From contig NZ_CP004388.1 of the NCBI RefSeq assembly GCF_000300235.2, forward strand, positions 4,512,571-4,576,570: 64,000 bases of DNA, given 5' to 3'. This DNA comes from Thalassospira xiamenensis M-5 = DSM 17429 (lineage in GTDB: Bacteria > Pseudomonadota > Alphaproteobacteria > Rhodospirillales > Thalassospiraceae). Position numbers and translations under genes: made by a program. Within the stretch, counting starts at the first letter, position 1, and the number at the start of each line of letters is the position of its first letter. Shown piece by piece: positions 53,466-63,409 of this stretch. The notes under the pieces were generated by a model. The model was not told the DNA's origin and searched no databases. It was given only the letters and a program-made list of their open reading frames with translations.

Positions 53466-54110
53466 ATGATCATCGCAATTGACGGACCGGCAGCATCGGG
53501 AAAAGGTACTTTGGCGCGTCGAGTCGCTGCAGCAATGGACTATGCCTACCTTGATACCGGACTTTTATACCGGGCAACGGGCGCAAAGGTTTTGGCGCTT
53601 GGGCTTGATCCTTCGAACGAGGATGCAGCGGTCGGGGTGGCAGAAAAACTTGGTGCCGACGATCTTGAGAGTGAAGAGCTTCGTAGCGAAGAAGTTGGAA
53701 GTGCCGCATCAAAAGTTGCAGCGATTCCAAAGGTTCGCGCGGTGTTGCTAGCTTTTCAGCGCAACCTTGCCAGCAGCCCGCCTGATGGCAAACGTGGTGC
53801 TGTTCTGGATGGTCGTGACATTGGCACGGTTGTCTGTCCGGATGCCCTGATCAAGTTCTATTTGACGGCCAGTGTCGAAGAACGTGCAAACCGTCGGTTC
53901 AAACAGTTGCAGGAAAAAAATCCCGCTGCTATATACGAGCGCGTTCTCAAGGAGCTTGAAGAACGGGATGCTCGAGACAGTGCGCGGGACGTTGCGCCGC
54001 TCAAGATGGCATCGGACGCAATCCACATCGATACGGATCGTCTGAATGCTGATGCGGTGTTTAATGCAGTCATGGCGCATATTCGGACCCATATGGGCGA
54101 GAATGACTGA
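53466..54110 (+). CDS. cmk: Cytidylate kinase
   Basis: A 214-residue (d)CMP kinase. The P-loop IAIDGPAASGKGTLARRVA starts at residue 3; TGLLYRATGAK and the KRGAVLDGRDIGTVV core follow, and the CMP-specific insert is intact. The ATG at 53466 fits. It lies between aroA and rpsA, the standard alphaproteobacterial order. A good terminator hairpin separates it from rpsA, so rpsA has its own promoter. Confidence 0.96.
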   Translation: MIIAIDGPAASGKGTLARRVAAAMDYAYLDTGLLYRATGAKVLALGLDPSNEDAAVGVAEKLGADDLESEELRSEEVGSAASKVAAIPKVRAVLLAFQRNLASSPPDGKRGAVLDGRDIGTVVCPDALIKFYLTASVEERANRRFKQLQEKNPAAIYERVLKELEERDARDSARDVAPLKMASDAIHIDTDRLNADAVFNAVMAHIRTHMGEND

Positions 54111-54164
54111 CACACGGGCGTTTTAACCGTCAAGCGACAGAACGATCTCAGGGGTTGTTACCCT

Positions 54165-54191
54165 AAGGTGAACGACATGTGCGTTCACCTT
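54165..54191 (+). terminator. Terminator between cmk and rpsA
   Basis: AAGGTGAACG (54165-54174) pairs perfectly with CGTTCACCTT (54182-54191), 7-base loop, followed by TTCG. A second small hairpin, GCCAC/GTGGC, lies in the rpsA leader near 54253-54270. Confidence 0.75.
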
Positions 54192-54335
54192 TTCGTCTAT
54201 GGAAAACCGTTTGGTTTTTCGCGAACGGGATCGGGACATCGATTGGCAAAAACCCGCCACGATTTTGTGGCAAGACCATCGGATACAACCGATTGGCCGG
54301 AATAGTGACGATACACTCGAAAGGAAGTCTCTTTA

Positions 54336-56039
54336 ATGACAACCGCTGAACAAGCACAATTCTCCACCGGCGAAGATTTCGCCGCCCTGCTGGCCGAAAG
54401 CCTCGGTTCTGAAGACGAGGGCTTTATTGGCCGCGTGATGACCGGTACGGTCGTCAAAACCACCGACGACGATGCAATCGTCGACGTGGGTCTGAAGTCC
54501 GAAGGCCGCGTGCCGCTTAAAGAATTTGGCGCAGGCGACGTTAATATCGGCGATACCGTTGATGTTTATGTCGATCGCTATGAAAACAAAGATGGCCTGA
54601 TCGTTCTGTCGCGCGAAAAAGCGCGTCGCGAAGAAGCCTGGGTCGAGCTGGAAAAACAGTTCAACGAAGGCAAACGCGTCGACGGTACCATCTTTGGTCG
54701 TGTTAAAGGCGGCTTCACTGTCGACCTGTCGGGCGCCGTGGCATTCCTGCCGGGCAGCCAGGTTGACATCCGTCCGGTTCGCGACGTTACCCCGCTGATG
54801 AACAACCCGCAGCCGTTCCAGATCCTGAAAATGGATCGTTCGCGTGGTAACATCGTGGTTTCGCGTCGTGCCGTTCTCGAAGAAACCCGTGCTGAACAGC
54901 GTGCTGAACTGATCCAGAACCTCCAGGAAGGTCAGGTTCTTGACGGCGTTGTCAAAAACATCACCGATTACGGCGCATTCGTCGATCTCGGCGGTGTTGA
55001 CGGCCTGCTGCACGTCACCGACATCGCATGGAAGCGTATCAACCATCCGTCTGAAGCCCTTCAGATCGGCCAGACCGTCAAGGTCCAGGTTATCCGCTTC
55101 AACAGCGAAACCCAGCGTATCTCGCTTGGCATGAAACAGCTTGAAGCTGATCCGTGGGAAGGTGTCGAAGCCAAATACCCGGTCGGTTCGAAATTCGAAG
55201 GTCGTGTCACCAACATCACCGATTACGGCGCATTCGTCGAACTCGAAGCTGGTGTCGAAGGTCTGGTCCACGTTTCCGAAATGTCCTGGACCAAGAAAAA
55301 CATCCACCCGGGCAAAATCGTTTCGACCTCGCAGGAAGTCGAAGTCATGGTGCTCGACGTCGATGCACAGAAACGCCGTATCTCGCTTGGTCTCAAGCAG
55401 TGCACCTCGAACCCGTGGGATGCCTTCCTGGCCGCTCATCCGGTCGAGTCCGAGATCGAAGGCGAAGTCAAGAACATCACCGAATTCGGTCTGTTCATTG
55501 GCCTTCTGGGCGGTATCGACGGTATGGCGCACCTCTCGGACCTGTCATGGGACCGCGCTGGTGAAGAAGTCATCAAAGAATACAAAAAAGGTGACATCGT
55601 CAAAGCCAAGGTTCTTGACGTTGACGTCGAGAAAGAACGCATCTCGCTTGGTATCAAACAGCTTTCGGGTGACCCGTTCAAAGAAGCCGTTACCGGCATC
55701 AAACGCGGCGAAACCGTAACCTGTGAAATCACCGAAGTTAACGATGGTGGTATCGAGGTTGCTGTTGGTGGCACCGATCTTAAAGGCTTCATCCGCAAGG
55801 CTGAACTCGCACGTGACCGTTCGGACCAGCGTCCGGAACGTTTCGCAGTTGGCGAGAAAGTCGATGCGCGTGTGACCACGATCGACGCCAAAACCCGCAA
55901 GGTTACCCTCTCGGTCAAAGCTCTTGAAGTTGCTGACGAGAAGAAAGCCATGGCGGATTATGGTTCGGCTGACAGCGGTGCATCGCTTGGTGATATCCTT
56001 GGCGAAGCACTTCGCAAGAAACAGGAAGGTGCCGAATAA
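54336..56039 (+). CDS. rpsA: 30S ribosomal protein S1
   Basis: A 567-residue protein with six S1 RNA-binding repeats (from about residue 30 to 540), each with a core like ITDYGAFVDLGGVDGLLHVTD, here written as two parts ITDYGAFVD and GLLHVTD. It unfolds mRNA at the ribosome. Codon use is strongly biased (many GTC, ATC, GAA, CGT) compared with neighbours, as expected for a very highly expressed gene. A long open frame on the opposite strand is a by-product of that bias. AAAGGAAG precedes the ATG. Confidence 0.97.
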   Translation: MTTAEQAQFSTGEDFAALLAESLGSEDEGFIGRVMTGTVVKTTDDDAIVDVGLKSEGRVPLKEFGAGDVNIGDTVDVYVDRYENKDGLIVLSREKARREEAWVELEKQFNEGKRVDGTIFGRVKGGFTVDLSGAVAFLPGSQVDIRPVRDVTPLMNNPQPFQILKMDRSRGNIVVSRRAVLEETRAEQRAELIQNLQEGQVLDGVVKNITDYGAFVDLGGVDGLLHVTDIAWKRINHPSEALQIGQTVKVQVIRFNSETQRISLGMKQLEADPWEGVEAKYPVGSKFEGRVTNITDYGAFVELEAGVEGLVHVSEMSWTKKNIHPGKIVSTSQEVEVMVLDVDAQKRRISLGLKQCTSNPWDAFLAAHPVESEIEGEVKNITEFGLFIGLLGGIDGMAHLSDLSWDRAGEEVIKEYKKGDIVKAKVLDVDVEKERISLGIKQLSGDPFKEAVTGIKRGETVTCEITEVNDGGIEVAVGGTDLKGFIRKAELARDRSDQRPERFAVGEKVDARVTTIDAKTRKVTLSVKALEVADEKKAMADYGSADSGASLGDILGEALRKKQEGAE

Positions 56040-56088
56040 GGCATCTGTTCCTGATCGAACAGGGTCTGCCACGGCAGATCATGAAGAC

Positions 56089-56118
56089 GGGTCGTGCATT
56101 GCACGGCCCTTTTTTTTA
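56089..56118 (+). terminator. rpsA terminator
   Basis: GGGTCGTGC (56089-56097) pairs with GCACGGCCC (56101-56109), one G-T pair, loop ATT, then a nine-T tract. Confidence 0.88.
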
Positions 56119-56292
56119 TCGCTTTTGTTCAAAATTCCCCGTTTGGACGCGACTTTGCCGTCGCCGTGTCATTTTTTAGCGAGAATTTTGGTTTCAAACA
56201 GTTTTTGTCCTTGCCAAGCGAATGAAGAAAAACCATTTGAAAAGGCAGGTTTTTGAAGCTGTTAGTTCATACTGAATACCGGGGCACATTAA

Positions 56293-57216
56293 ATGGCACT
56301 TGATGCCGATATCCTTCTTGATCGTCGACGTTTGAAAAAATCGATTTTCCGCTGGCGGGTCCTGGCGGTCGTTGCCGTCATCATTGCCATTGTGATCGCC
56401 TTTGCACGCAGCGGCGCAAGTGACGCCGTATGGGGCAATATTGGTCCGCGCATTGTCGAGGTGAACATCGAAGGGGTGATTACAGAAGATCCCTATCTTC
56501 TGGATGCGCTGGAGGAGATTGAAGAAGACAGCGATGTCGCAGGTGTAATTGTGCATATCAACAGCCCCGGTGGCACTATGGTCGGTGGCGAGGCGCTGTT
56601 TGAAAGCCTGCGCCGGATTGGTGAAACCCGACCGATCGTTGCTGAAATGGGAACCGTGGCCGCATCGGGTGGTTATATGGCCGCCATTGCCGCCGATCAT
56701 ATTGTCGCCCATCGCGGGACGGTGACGGGATCGATTGGTGTGATTTTCCAGTCGATGAATTTCAACGGCACGCTGGAAAAGCTTGGTGTCGAGCCGCTAA
56801 CGGTTAAAAGCGGCCCCCTGAAAGCCGTGCCAAATCCGTTCGAGCCGGTGGACGATGGCGCGCGAACGGCTATGGAAAGCCTGATTTCAGACATGTTTGG
56901 CGTGTTTGTCGACATGGTCGCTGAACGACGCGGCATGGATACCGATACCGTACGGAAATTGGCCGATGGCCGGGTTTATACCGGTCAGCAGGCCGTTGCG
57001 AACGGTCTGATCGACGAAATTGGTGGTCGACGCGAAGCTTTGCGTTGGCTGCAGGATGAAAAGGGTGTTGCACCCGATGTGGCAGTTGTGCCGCTTGAAA
57101 TCGATTATCCGGATGACTCCCTCATGACGGTGTTATTCGAGGGAAATATCGGAAAAATGCTGTCATCTGAGGGGCTTAAACTTGACGGGTTGCTGACTGT
57201 CTGGCAACCTGAGTGA
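56293..57216 (+). CDS. sppA: Signal peptide peptidase SppA, short form
   Basis: A 307-residue membrane-anchored serine protease that degrades released signal peptides. One N-terminal helix (about 21-38) is followed by the SppA/ClpP-like domain. The catalytic Ser is in GTVAASGGYMAA (Ser125), and the Lys base is probably Lys177 in VKSGPLKAVPNPFEP. HINSPGGTMVGGE and GSIGVIFQSMN are typical. It lies between rpsA and ihfB, as in many alphaproteobacteria. Confidence 0.94.
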   Translation: MALDADILLDRRRLKKSIFRWRVLAVVAVIIAIVIAFARSGASDAVWGNIGPRIVEVNIEGVITEDPYLLDALEEIEEDSDVAGVIVHINSPGGTMVGGEALFESLRRIGETRPIVAEMGTVAASGGYMAAIAADHIVAHRGTVTGSIGVIFQSMNFNGTLEKLGVEPLTVKSGPLKAVPNPFEPVDDGARTAMESLISDMFGVFVDMVAERRGMDTDTVRKLADGRVYTGQQAVANGLIDEIGGRREALRWLQDEKGVAPDVAVVPLEIDYPDDSLMTVLFEGNIGKMLSSEGLKLDGLLTVWQPE

Positions 57217-57289
57217 AAGCGCCGACGTGACGTAATCTAACCTTTGGTTGATTGGATATCTGTCAGAACGAACAGGATGGGGCCTGAAT

Positions 57290-57565
57290 ATGACAAAATC
57301 AGAACTGATCGCCCGGCTGGCCGAGATGAACCCGCATCTGTATCAGCGCGATGTGGAACGGATCGTGGCGACGATCTTTGACGAAATTACCGAGGCGCTG
57401 GCACGCGGGGATCGGGTTGAGCTGCGCGGCTTCGGCGCATTTTCCGTGAAACAGCGTGATTCCCGGGTCGGACGCAATCCGCGTACCGGTGAGGCTGTGC
57501 CTGTGGGCGAGAAAAAGGTTCCTTATTTCAAAACCGGTAAGCAGCTGCGCGAGCGTCTTAACTGA
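57290..57565 (+). CDS. ihfB: Integration host factor subunit beta
   Basis: A 91-residue HU/IHF-family DNA-bending protein. The arm motif [12 protein letters not shown] with the intercalating Pro and the helices [13 protein letters not shown] and [15 protein letters not shown] are standard for IhfB. The start is the ATG at 57290. LapA follows, and rpsA is two genes upstream, the usual neighbourhood of ihfB. Confidence 0.96.
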   Translation: MTKSELIARLAEMNPHLYQRDVERIVATIFDEITEALARGDRVELRGFGAFSVKQRDSRVGRNPRTGEAVPVGEKKVPYFKTGKQLRERLN

Positions 57566-57754
57566 CAGTTTACCGTTTTGAGCGGCTTGCTGTTCGTATG
57601 CGAACTGCGTTAAACCAAGCCTGCCGGGTTTTCACGGTGGCTGTAAAGTCATTTGAAAATATTTCCGTTTGACCATATCGGGTCCATGCTTTGGCTTGTC
57701 TGATGTGTGGGCTATGACACCATGCCTTTTTGCCCGTCGGCACCAGGAGTTAAA

Positions 57755-58069
57755 ATGCGCATTCTCTATTGGATCATTTCCATTCCGCTTGCGATCCTGA
57801 TTGCGATTTTTGCCGTGTCGAACCGGGCGTTGGTGACATTGTCGTTGTGGCCGTTGCCCTATGAAGTCGATATGCCGCTTTTCCTGCCGATCATGGTCGC
57901 ACTGTTGATCGGGCTTGGTATCGGGTTGACATATGAATGGCTGGTGCATGGCAAGCATCGTCGTGCGGTCAAGCGCATGGATACAGAATTGCGTCGATTG
58001 CGCCCGGAAGAAACCGGCAACGACACGCCAAATGACAACAAGGCGATCAGCCAGCAGAAAGCGTCCTGA
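57755..58069 (+). CDS. lapA: LapA-domain (DUF1049) membrane protein
   Basis: A 104-residue protein with two membrane helices (about 3-21, 40-60) and a basic cytoplasmic C-terminal part (HGKHRRAVKRMDTELRRL), the DUF1049/LapA pattern linked in enterobacteria to control of LPS synthesis by LapB/FtsH. It has AGGAG ahead of the ATG and sits between ihfB and pyrF. Confidence 0.85.
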   Translation: MRILYWIISIPLAILIAIFAVSNRALVTLSLWPLPYEVDMPLFLPIMVALLIGLGIGLTYEWLVHGKHRRAVKRMDTELRRLRPEETGNDTPNDNKAISQQKAS

Positions 58070-58203
58070 CAGGAAAGACTGCGACGCGCGGACCAATATT
58101 GTGCCTAATTCGGGTTGGTATTTCGGTTCAAATCGGCTAAGTCATGCCCGGTCCACCGCAACTTCGTGGGCCAATCATGAAATTCCAGCCCGCCGGAGGA
58201 CCC

Positions 58204-58926
58204 ATGACCCAAGTTATAGCCCCCCAAGACCGTATTTTTTGCGCCATCGACACCACTGATCTTGCACATGCAGTTGATCTGGCTTCTCGTTTGGGCGGGG
58301 TGATTGGTGGGGCGAAGCTTGGCAAGGAGTTCTTTGCGGCCCACGGCCCGCAGGGCGTGCGTGAAGTCGCAAAAGCCGGGCTGCCGATTTTTCTGGATGT
58401 CAAATATCACGACATTCCCAATACTGTTGCTGGTGCCGTGCGTGCGGTAACGCCGCTTGGCCTCAGGATCGTGAATGTTCATGCCACGGGCGGCCTTGAG
58501 ATGATGAAACGTGCTGGTGAAGCCGCACGTGAAGCCGCCGACAAAGCCGGTGTAAACGCGCCGTGGGTTATCGCGGTAACGATCCTGACCAGTCTGGATC
58601 AGGCTGACCTCGATGATGTTGGTCTGAGGGGACCGATCAGTGATCGTGTTGTCAAACTTGCCGAATTGACCCAGAAGGCCGGTCTGGACGGGGTTGTTTG
58701 TTCCGCACAGGAAATTACAGCGGCACGTGCGGCTTGTGGACCTGATTTCAAATTGATCACACCGGGCATTCGGCCAACCTGGGCAAGTACCGATGATCAG
58801 AAACGCATTGTCACGCCGCACGATGCCATGGCGATGGGAACGGATGTGATGGTGATTGGTAGACCGATTACCAAAGCTGATGACCCGGTTGTGGCCGCAA
58901 AACGCATTGTTGCAGAACTTTCCTGA
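58204..58926 (+). CDS. pyrF: Orotidine 5'-phosphate decarboxylase
   Basis: A 240-residue enzyme for the last step of UMP synthesis. The catalytic motif is FLDVKYHDIPNTVAGAV (D-x-K-x-x-D-I-P-N-T), with FCAIDTTD at the first strand and PGIRPTW near the C-terminus. The ATG at 58204 is preceded by GGAGGA. A terminator follows at 58954. Confidence 0.97.
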   Translation: MTQVIAPQDRIFCAIDTTDLAHAVDLASRLGGVIGGAKLGKEFFAAHGPQGVREVAKAGLPIFLDVKYHDIPNTVAGAVRAVTPLGLRIVNVHATGGLEMMKRAGEAAREAADKAGVNAPWVIAVTILTSLDQADLDDVGLRGPISDRVVKLAELTQKAGLDGVVCSAQEITAARAACGPDFKLITPGIRPTWASTDDQKRIVTPHDAMAMGTDVMVIGRPITKADDPVVAAKRIVAELS

Positions 58927-58953
58927 TCCGATTTATCCATTTTGTAATTCACG

Positions 58954-58978
58954 CAGGTCCGGTGTTCAACCGGGCCTG
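58954..58978 (+). terminator. pyrF terminator
   Basis: CAGGTCCGGT (58954-58963) pairs with ACCGGGCCTG (58969-58978), one G-T pair, loop GTTCA, then TTT. Confidence 0.7.
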
Positions 58979-59160
58979 TTTCAGTTGTGACGTAACTGCA
59001 TAGTTTTTATGCCAATTTCGCGATGGTGAAATTTGTGCACTGCACGCAGAATTGAATCGTTTCAAGCTTTCGGCTGATTAAAGCGCTTCGCAAACACGTC
59101 CGAAACTTGTCGCCCGACATTATCCCGCATTGGTGCGATGCACCCCTGGACATCCTGATC

Positions 59161-60369
59161 ATGATAACTGCTGCTGCCCGTAATGGTTTCTTTGGAAACC
59201 TTCCGATCCTTGCTCTTGCGCTCGCATCCTTCGGGATCGGCACGACCGAATTTGTTATCATGGGATTGTTGCCGGATGTGGCGACAGATCTTGGTGTAAG
59301 TATTCCCGATGCCGGGTTGCTGGTTACCGGTTATGCGTTGGGTGTTACGTTTGGCGCGCCGTTTCTGGCGATTGCGACGTCAAAAATGGATCGTCGTCAT
59401 GCCTTGCTGATGCTGATGGCAATTTTCATTTTCGGCAATTTCCTGTGTGCGATGGCACCGGACTACTGGCTTTTGATGGCGGCCCGTGTTGTGACCGCAT
59501 TCTGCCATGGGGCATTCTTTGGTCTGGGGGCTGTTGTTGCGGCAAATCTTGTTGCGCCACATAAACGGGTACAGGCCATTGCCTTGATGTTTTCCGGTCT
59601 GACATTGGCGAATGTTCTTGGTGTCCCGTTTGGCACGGCACTTGGTCAGGAACTTGGTTGGCGTTCGACTTTCTGGGCGGTTGTCGGGATCGGGGTTTTT
59701 GCGGCTGTGGCACTTTATTTCTGTTTGCCGCGTAAAATCGCCGCATCGGGCGGTAGCTTGATTGCCGAAGCCCGGGCTCTGGCGAAAACCCAGGTTATCT
59801 TTGCCATGGCGATCAGTGTTCTGGCTTCGGCCAGCATGTTCAGCGTGTTTACCTATATCACCCCGATGTTGCAGAACATCACCGGCATTTCGGCACGGCA
59901 GGTAACCTATGTTCTGTTGCTGTTCGGTGCCGGTTTGACGATAGGCAACTATATCGGTGGCCGTCTGGGGGATTGGCGCCTGATGCCCGCAATCATTGCG
60001 ACGTTTGTTCTCCTGATTGCGATACTTGCCGTATTTGCTGAAACCATCACCAATGTGATCCCGGCCGTGGCAACGGTTTTTGTCTGGGGGGTGGTTTCCT
60101 TCGCGCTGGTTTCGCCGCTTCAGATGCGGGTGGTTAACGAAGCCACGGAGGCGCCCAATCTTGCATCGACCCTTAATCAGGGAGCCTTCAATCTTGGTAA
60201 TGCTTCTGGTGCCTGGTTTGGTGGTATCGCGATTACACAGGGCGTTTCCTATCAGGATATCCCATGGCTTGGTGCCGGGATTGCGGTGATTGCCTTAGTG
60301 TTTGCAGTCTGGAGCCACCTGATTGATCGCCGGGACGAGGCCTTTATCGAAACCGCAGCCAGCGCCTGA
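59161..60369 (+). CDS. Major facilitator superfamily efflux transporter
   Basis: A 402-residue, twelve-helix transporter of the DHA1/arabinose-efflux-permease type. Evidence: FGIGTTEFVIMGLLPDVA in helix 1, the loop motif ATSKMDRRHALLMLM between helices 2 and 3, and QGAFNLGNASGAWFGG in the C-terminal half. The substrate is unknown. The ATG at 59161 lacks a clear ribosome site; the frame extends to 59107. Confidence 0.88.
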   Translation: MITAAARNGFFGNLPILALALASFGIGTTEFVIMGLLPDVATDLGVSIPDAGLLVTGYALGVTFGAPFLAIATSKMDRRHALLMLMAIFIFGNFLCAMAPDYWLLMAARVVTAFCHGAFFGLGAVVAANLVAPHKRVQAIALMFSGLTLANVLGVPFGTALGQELGWRSTFWAVVGIGVFAAVALYFCLPRKIAASGGSLIAEARALAKTQVIFAMAISVLASASMFSVFTYITPMLQNITGISARQVTYVLLLFGAGLTIGNYIGGRLGDWRLMPAIIATFVLLIAILAVFAETITNVIPAVATVFVWGVVSFALVSPLQMRVVNEATEAPNLASTLNQGAFNLGNASGAWFGGIAITQGVSYQDIPWLGAGIAVIALVFAVWSHLIDRRDEAFIETAASA

Positions 60370-60393
60370 CGGATTTCGGAACTAAAATGCAAG

Positions 60394-60418
60394 GCCCGCC
60401 GGAAACCATTCGGCGGGC
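60394..60418. terminator. Terminator between convergent transporter genes
   Basis: GCCCGCCG (60394-60401) pairs with CGGCGGGC (60411-60418), 9-base loop, flanked by A/T on both sides, so it may serve the plus-strand transporter and the minus-strand TSUP gene. Confidence 0.75.
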
Positions 60419-60450
60419 TTTGTCGCATCGTAAATAAGCTATGTAGAACC

Positions 60451-61254
60451 TTATCCGGTCCAAACCTGCATCTGATCCCAATACTGGCTGATGGTGCTGC
60501 CGTACTGGTCGATGATCAGTTTGATCGAAATCGCGATAGAGGTGACAACCAGAAGCGGGCGTACGAGCCGTGCACCGACCTTCATAACCATATGGGATCC
60601 GATCTGGGCGCCGATCAAAGAGCCGACGGCCATAACCACTCCGATGATCCAGACGACTTCGCCACCGGCAATGAACATGACCAGTGACGCGAAATTTGAT
60701 GTGAAGTTCAGGACCTTGGTATGAGCAGTTGCCTTTGTCATGTTGAAGCCAAGCAAGGCGACAAAAGCGATGGAAAAGAATGATCCGGTACCCGGTCCGA
60801 AAAAGCCGTCGTAAAAGCCGATGCCAAATCCAGCCGTAAAGGCAAATACGGACTTGCTGATGATCTGATGGGCGTCAATGTCACCAACGCGCGGCGAGAA
60901 AAGGAAATAAAGCGCAATCAGGATCAACAGGGCCGGAAGGATTTTAAGCAGGATGCTGGTATCAAGCATCTGTACCAGCACGGTGCCAAGTGCTGATCCG
61001 GCAAATGTCAGTACAATCGCCAGTACCATATTGCGCGGATCAACATAACCCTTACGGATAAAGTTGATTGAAGATGTCAGGCTGCCAAAGCTGCCCTGCA
61101 GCTTGTTGGTTGCCAAAGCCTGTGCCGGGGTAATACCCGCCCAGAGCAGGGCCGGGATGGTAATCAATCCACCGCCGCCGGCTATTGAATCAACCATGCC
61201 GGCGAAGGCTGCGACAGCAAAAAGTATCAGTAAAAGATCAACGCCAAATTCCAT
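60451..61254 (-). CDS. TSUP (TauE/SafE) family membrane protein
   Basis: A 267-residue protein with seven or eight helices and the duplicated TauE/SafE motifs FAGMVDSIAGGGGLITIPAL and FGIGFYDGFFGPGTGSFFS. Members export sulfite, sulfoacetate or related anions; substrate is not known here. The ATG at 61254 starts the first helix. Confidence 0.9.
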   Translation of the reverse strand: MEFGVDLLLILFAVAAFAGMVDSIAGGGGLITIPALLWAGITPAQALATNKLQGSFGSLTSSINFIRKGYVDPRNMVLAIVLTFAGSALGTVLVQMLDTSILLKILPALLILIALYFLFSPRVGDIDAHQIISKSVFAFTAGFGIGFYDGFFGPGTGSFFSIAFVALLGFNMTKATAHTKVLNFTSNFASLVMFIAGGEVVWIIGVVMAVGSLIGAQIGSHMVMKVGARLVRPLLVVTSIAISIKLIIDQYGSTISQYWDQMQVWTG

Positions 61255-61449
61255 TGACTGAAATCCTGTGGATGGCACGTAAGGTGGGGCAGACGGGCCG
61301 GGTGGCAATAAACGGCGCAATCATATGTACTTGGCGGTCATCGTCCATTGTTACTTTGTAATGGCGACAATGTTGTTTGGTGTGCTGGCTTGCCAATCAT
61401 CGGGCCGGGTTCTAGATATGTTTGACCCATTCATTTTGTGAGTTTTCCA

Positions 61450-62289
61450 ATGCCTGAATTGCCTGAAGTCGAAACGGTGACACGCGGTCTGACGCCGGTG
61501 ATGGAAGGTTTCGTGGTTGATCACGTTGTGCAACGCCGTCCAAACCTGCGTTTTCCATTTCCGGAAAATTTTGTGGGACGCATGGCGGGGCGCCGGATCA
61601 ATCAGCTGACCCGTCGGGCAAAATATATCCTGGGCTATCTGGATGACGGGCAGGTTTTGTTGGTCCATCTTGGAATGTCGGGCCGGATGACGATTTTTGA
61701 TGATCCCTTGGTGCGGGTTCCAGCCCCTGCAAAGCACGATCACGTCGATTTTGTCATGCAGAGTGGAGCGGTTGTCCGGTTTACCGATCCGCGGCGGTTC
61801 GGTGTCATCACCCTGATTGCTGCGGACGAGGTTAACACCCACAAGATGCTTGTCGATATTGGGCCGGAACCATTGGGCAACAGTTTTAATGCGACCGTTC
61901 TGGCGGCGGGAATAGCCAAACGCGCAAGTCCGATCAAAACGGTGCTGCTTGATCAGCGATTGGTTGCGGGACTTGGTAATATCTATGTATGCGAAGCATT
62001 GTTCAGATCGGGCATCGCGCCGGACCGTTTGGCCAAGGATTTGAAACCGGACGAGATTGAACGTCTTTACCGGGAAATCCGGTTGGTTCTTGAGGACGCG
62101 ATTGCCGCCGGAGGATCGAGCCTGAAAGATCATCGTCAGGCCAATGGCGAGCTTGGCTATTTTCAGCACAGCTTCCGCGTCTATGGCCGAGAGGGTGAGG
62201 GTTGCTCTGCCGATGGTTGCGGCAGCACCGTCGGGCGAATCGTACAGGCAGGGCGATCAACCTTCTTCTGCCCGACATGTCAGAAATAA
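61450..62289 (+). CDS. mutM: Formamidopyrimidine-DNA glycosylase
   Basis: A 279-residue base-excision enzyme removing 8-oxoguanine. It opens PELPEVETVTRGL after the start Met, giving the catalytic N-terminal Pro and Glu; the Lys of RRAKYIL, the H2TH region and a C-terminal zinc finger (CSADGCGSTV, then CPTC) are intact. The ATG at 61450 is right because Pro must follow it; a GTG at 61438 is in frame but not used. It is the first of the mutM-echA-rpsT run. Confidence 0.96.
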   Translation: MPELPEVETVTRGLTPVMEGFVVDHVVQRRPNLRFPFPENFVGRMAGRRINQLTRRAKYILGYLDDGQVLLVHLGMSGRMTIFDDPLVRVPAPAKHDHVDFVMQSGAVVRFTDPRRFGVITLIAADEVNTHKMLVDIGPEPLGNSFNATVLAAGIAKRASPIKTVLLDQRLVAGLGNIYVCEALFRSGIAPDRLAKDLKPDEIERLYREIRLVLEDAIAAGGSSLKDHRQANGELGYFQHSFRVYGREGEGCSADGCGSTVGRIVQAGRSTFFCPTCQK

Positions 62290-62456
62290 ATCCCTGACCC
62301 TCATGTGAACCGGGAAACCGACCTGGTTATCATTTGATCCTGCCGGTTTGGTTGCGGCCAGCAAATAAAATCGGTAAAACAGTATCAAAATATGTTTTCG
62401 ACCGAATCGGCCTGCTTTTGAATGTGGGCGCGATTCTCCGACAAAGGATTAGCAGA

Positions 62457-63233
62457 ATGTCATACGAGAACATCATTGCCGAGGTTAAGGGTAATGTCGG
62501 TCTGATTACCCTTAACCGCCCGCAGGCGCTGAACGCACTTTGTGCGGCATTGATTACCGATATCGGTGAAGCGCTTGATCAGTTCGAAAATGATGAAAAC
62601 ATTCGCGCTATCGTCATTACCGGATCGGAACGGGCCTTTGCCGCCGGGGCCGACATCAAGGAAATGGCCGATTACGATTACATGGATGTTTATAAGAACG
62701 ACTTCATCACCAAGGGCTGGACGTGGGTGGCAAGCTGCCGAAAGCCGGTTATTGCCGCCGTAGCGGGCTTTGCGCTTGGCGGCGGTTGTGAGCTTGCGAT
62801 GATGTGCGACATCATTCTTGCGGCTGACACCGCAAAGTTTGGCCAGCCCGAAATCACCATCGGAACCATCCCCGGTGCGGGCGGGACCCAACGCCTTACT
62901 CGCGCCATTGGCAAATCCAAGGCAATGGAAATGTGTCTTACCGGTCGGATGATGGATGCAGAGGAAGCTGAACGTTCGGGACTCGTTGCGCGAGTCGTCC
63001 CGGCCGACTCGCTTTTGGAAGAAGCCATGAAACTGGCCGATAAAATCGCTTCTTTCTCTGGCCCGGTTTCGATGAAGGTGAAAGAAAGTGTCAGCAAGTC
63101 CTATGAAATGACCCTGACGGAAGGGCTGATGTTTGAACGTCGCGAATTCCATTCGACCTTTGCCCTTGATGACCGTGCAGAAGGCATGAAAGCCTTTTCT
63201 GAAAAGAGAAAACCGGACTTCAAGCATCGTTGA
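62457..63233 (+). CDS. Enoyl-CoA hydratase
   Basis: A 258-residue crotonase-fold protein. The oxyanion and catalytic regions are present: [14 protein letters not shown], the Glu of [11 protein letters not shown], and [17 protein letters not shown]. This is a typical short-chain enoyl-CoA hydratase of beta-oxidation. Start 62457 is preceded by AAAGGA. In alphaproteobacteria this gene is commonly found between mutM and rpsT. Confidence 0.95.
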   Translation: MSYENIIAEVKGNVGLITLNRPQALNALCAALITDIGEALDQFENDENIRAIVITGSERAFAAGADIKEMADYDYMDVYKNDFITKGWTWVASCRKPVIAAVAGFALGGGCELAMMCDIILAADTAKFGQPEITIGTIPGAGGTQRLTRAIGKSKAMEMCLTGRMMDAEEAERSGLVARVVPADSLLEEAMKLADKIASFSGPVSMKVKESVSKSYEMTLTEGLMFERREFHSTFALDDRAEGMKAFSEKRKPDFKHR

Positions 63234-63334
63234 ATCTGATGGCTTATTGCCCCGGTACCGGCGATGTATTGCTGCCCGGTAGCAGTCAAGAGTCGTAAAC
63301 CGCGGAAATTCACCGGGATTGAAGGTATCGGGGG

Positions 63335-63363
63335 TTGACGAGGGTTTCCGACGGAGCTATAAG
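63335..63363 (+). promoter_or_regulatory. Promoter of rpsT
   Basis: TTGACG (63335-63340), 17 bases, TATAAG (63358-63363), a near-consensus sigma-70 promoter. The start would fall near 63370, about 40 bases before the rpsT ATG. Confidence 0.75.
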
Positions 63364-63409
63364 CCGCCCTCCGAATTACGTAACATTTGTTTTAAGAGAC
63401 AGGTTCGCA

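Noticed and set aside
54333..55532. Open frame of about 400 codons opposite rpsA
   Set aside because: It mirrors the strongly biased codons of rpsA, has no recognisable domain, and rpsA is certain.
62460..63227. 255-codon open frame opposite the enoyl-CoA hydratase gene
   Set aside because: The hydratase is well supported; the opposite frame has no recognisable domain.
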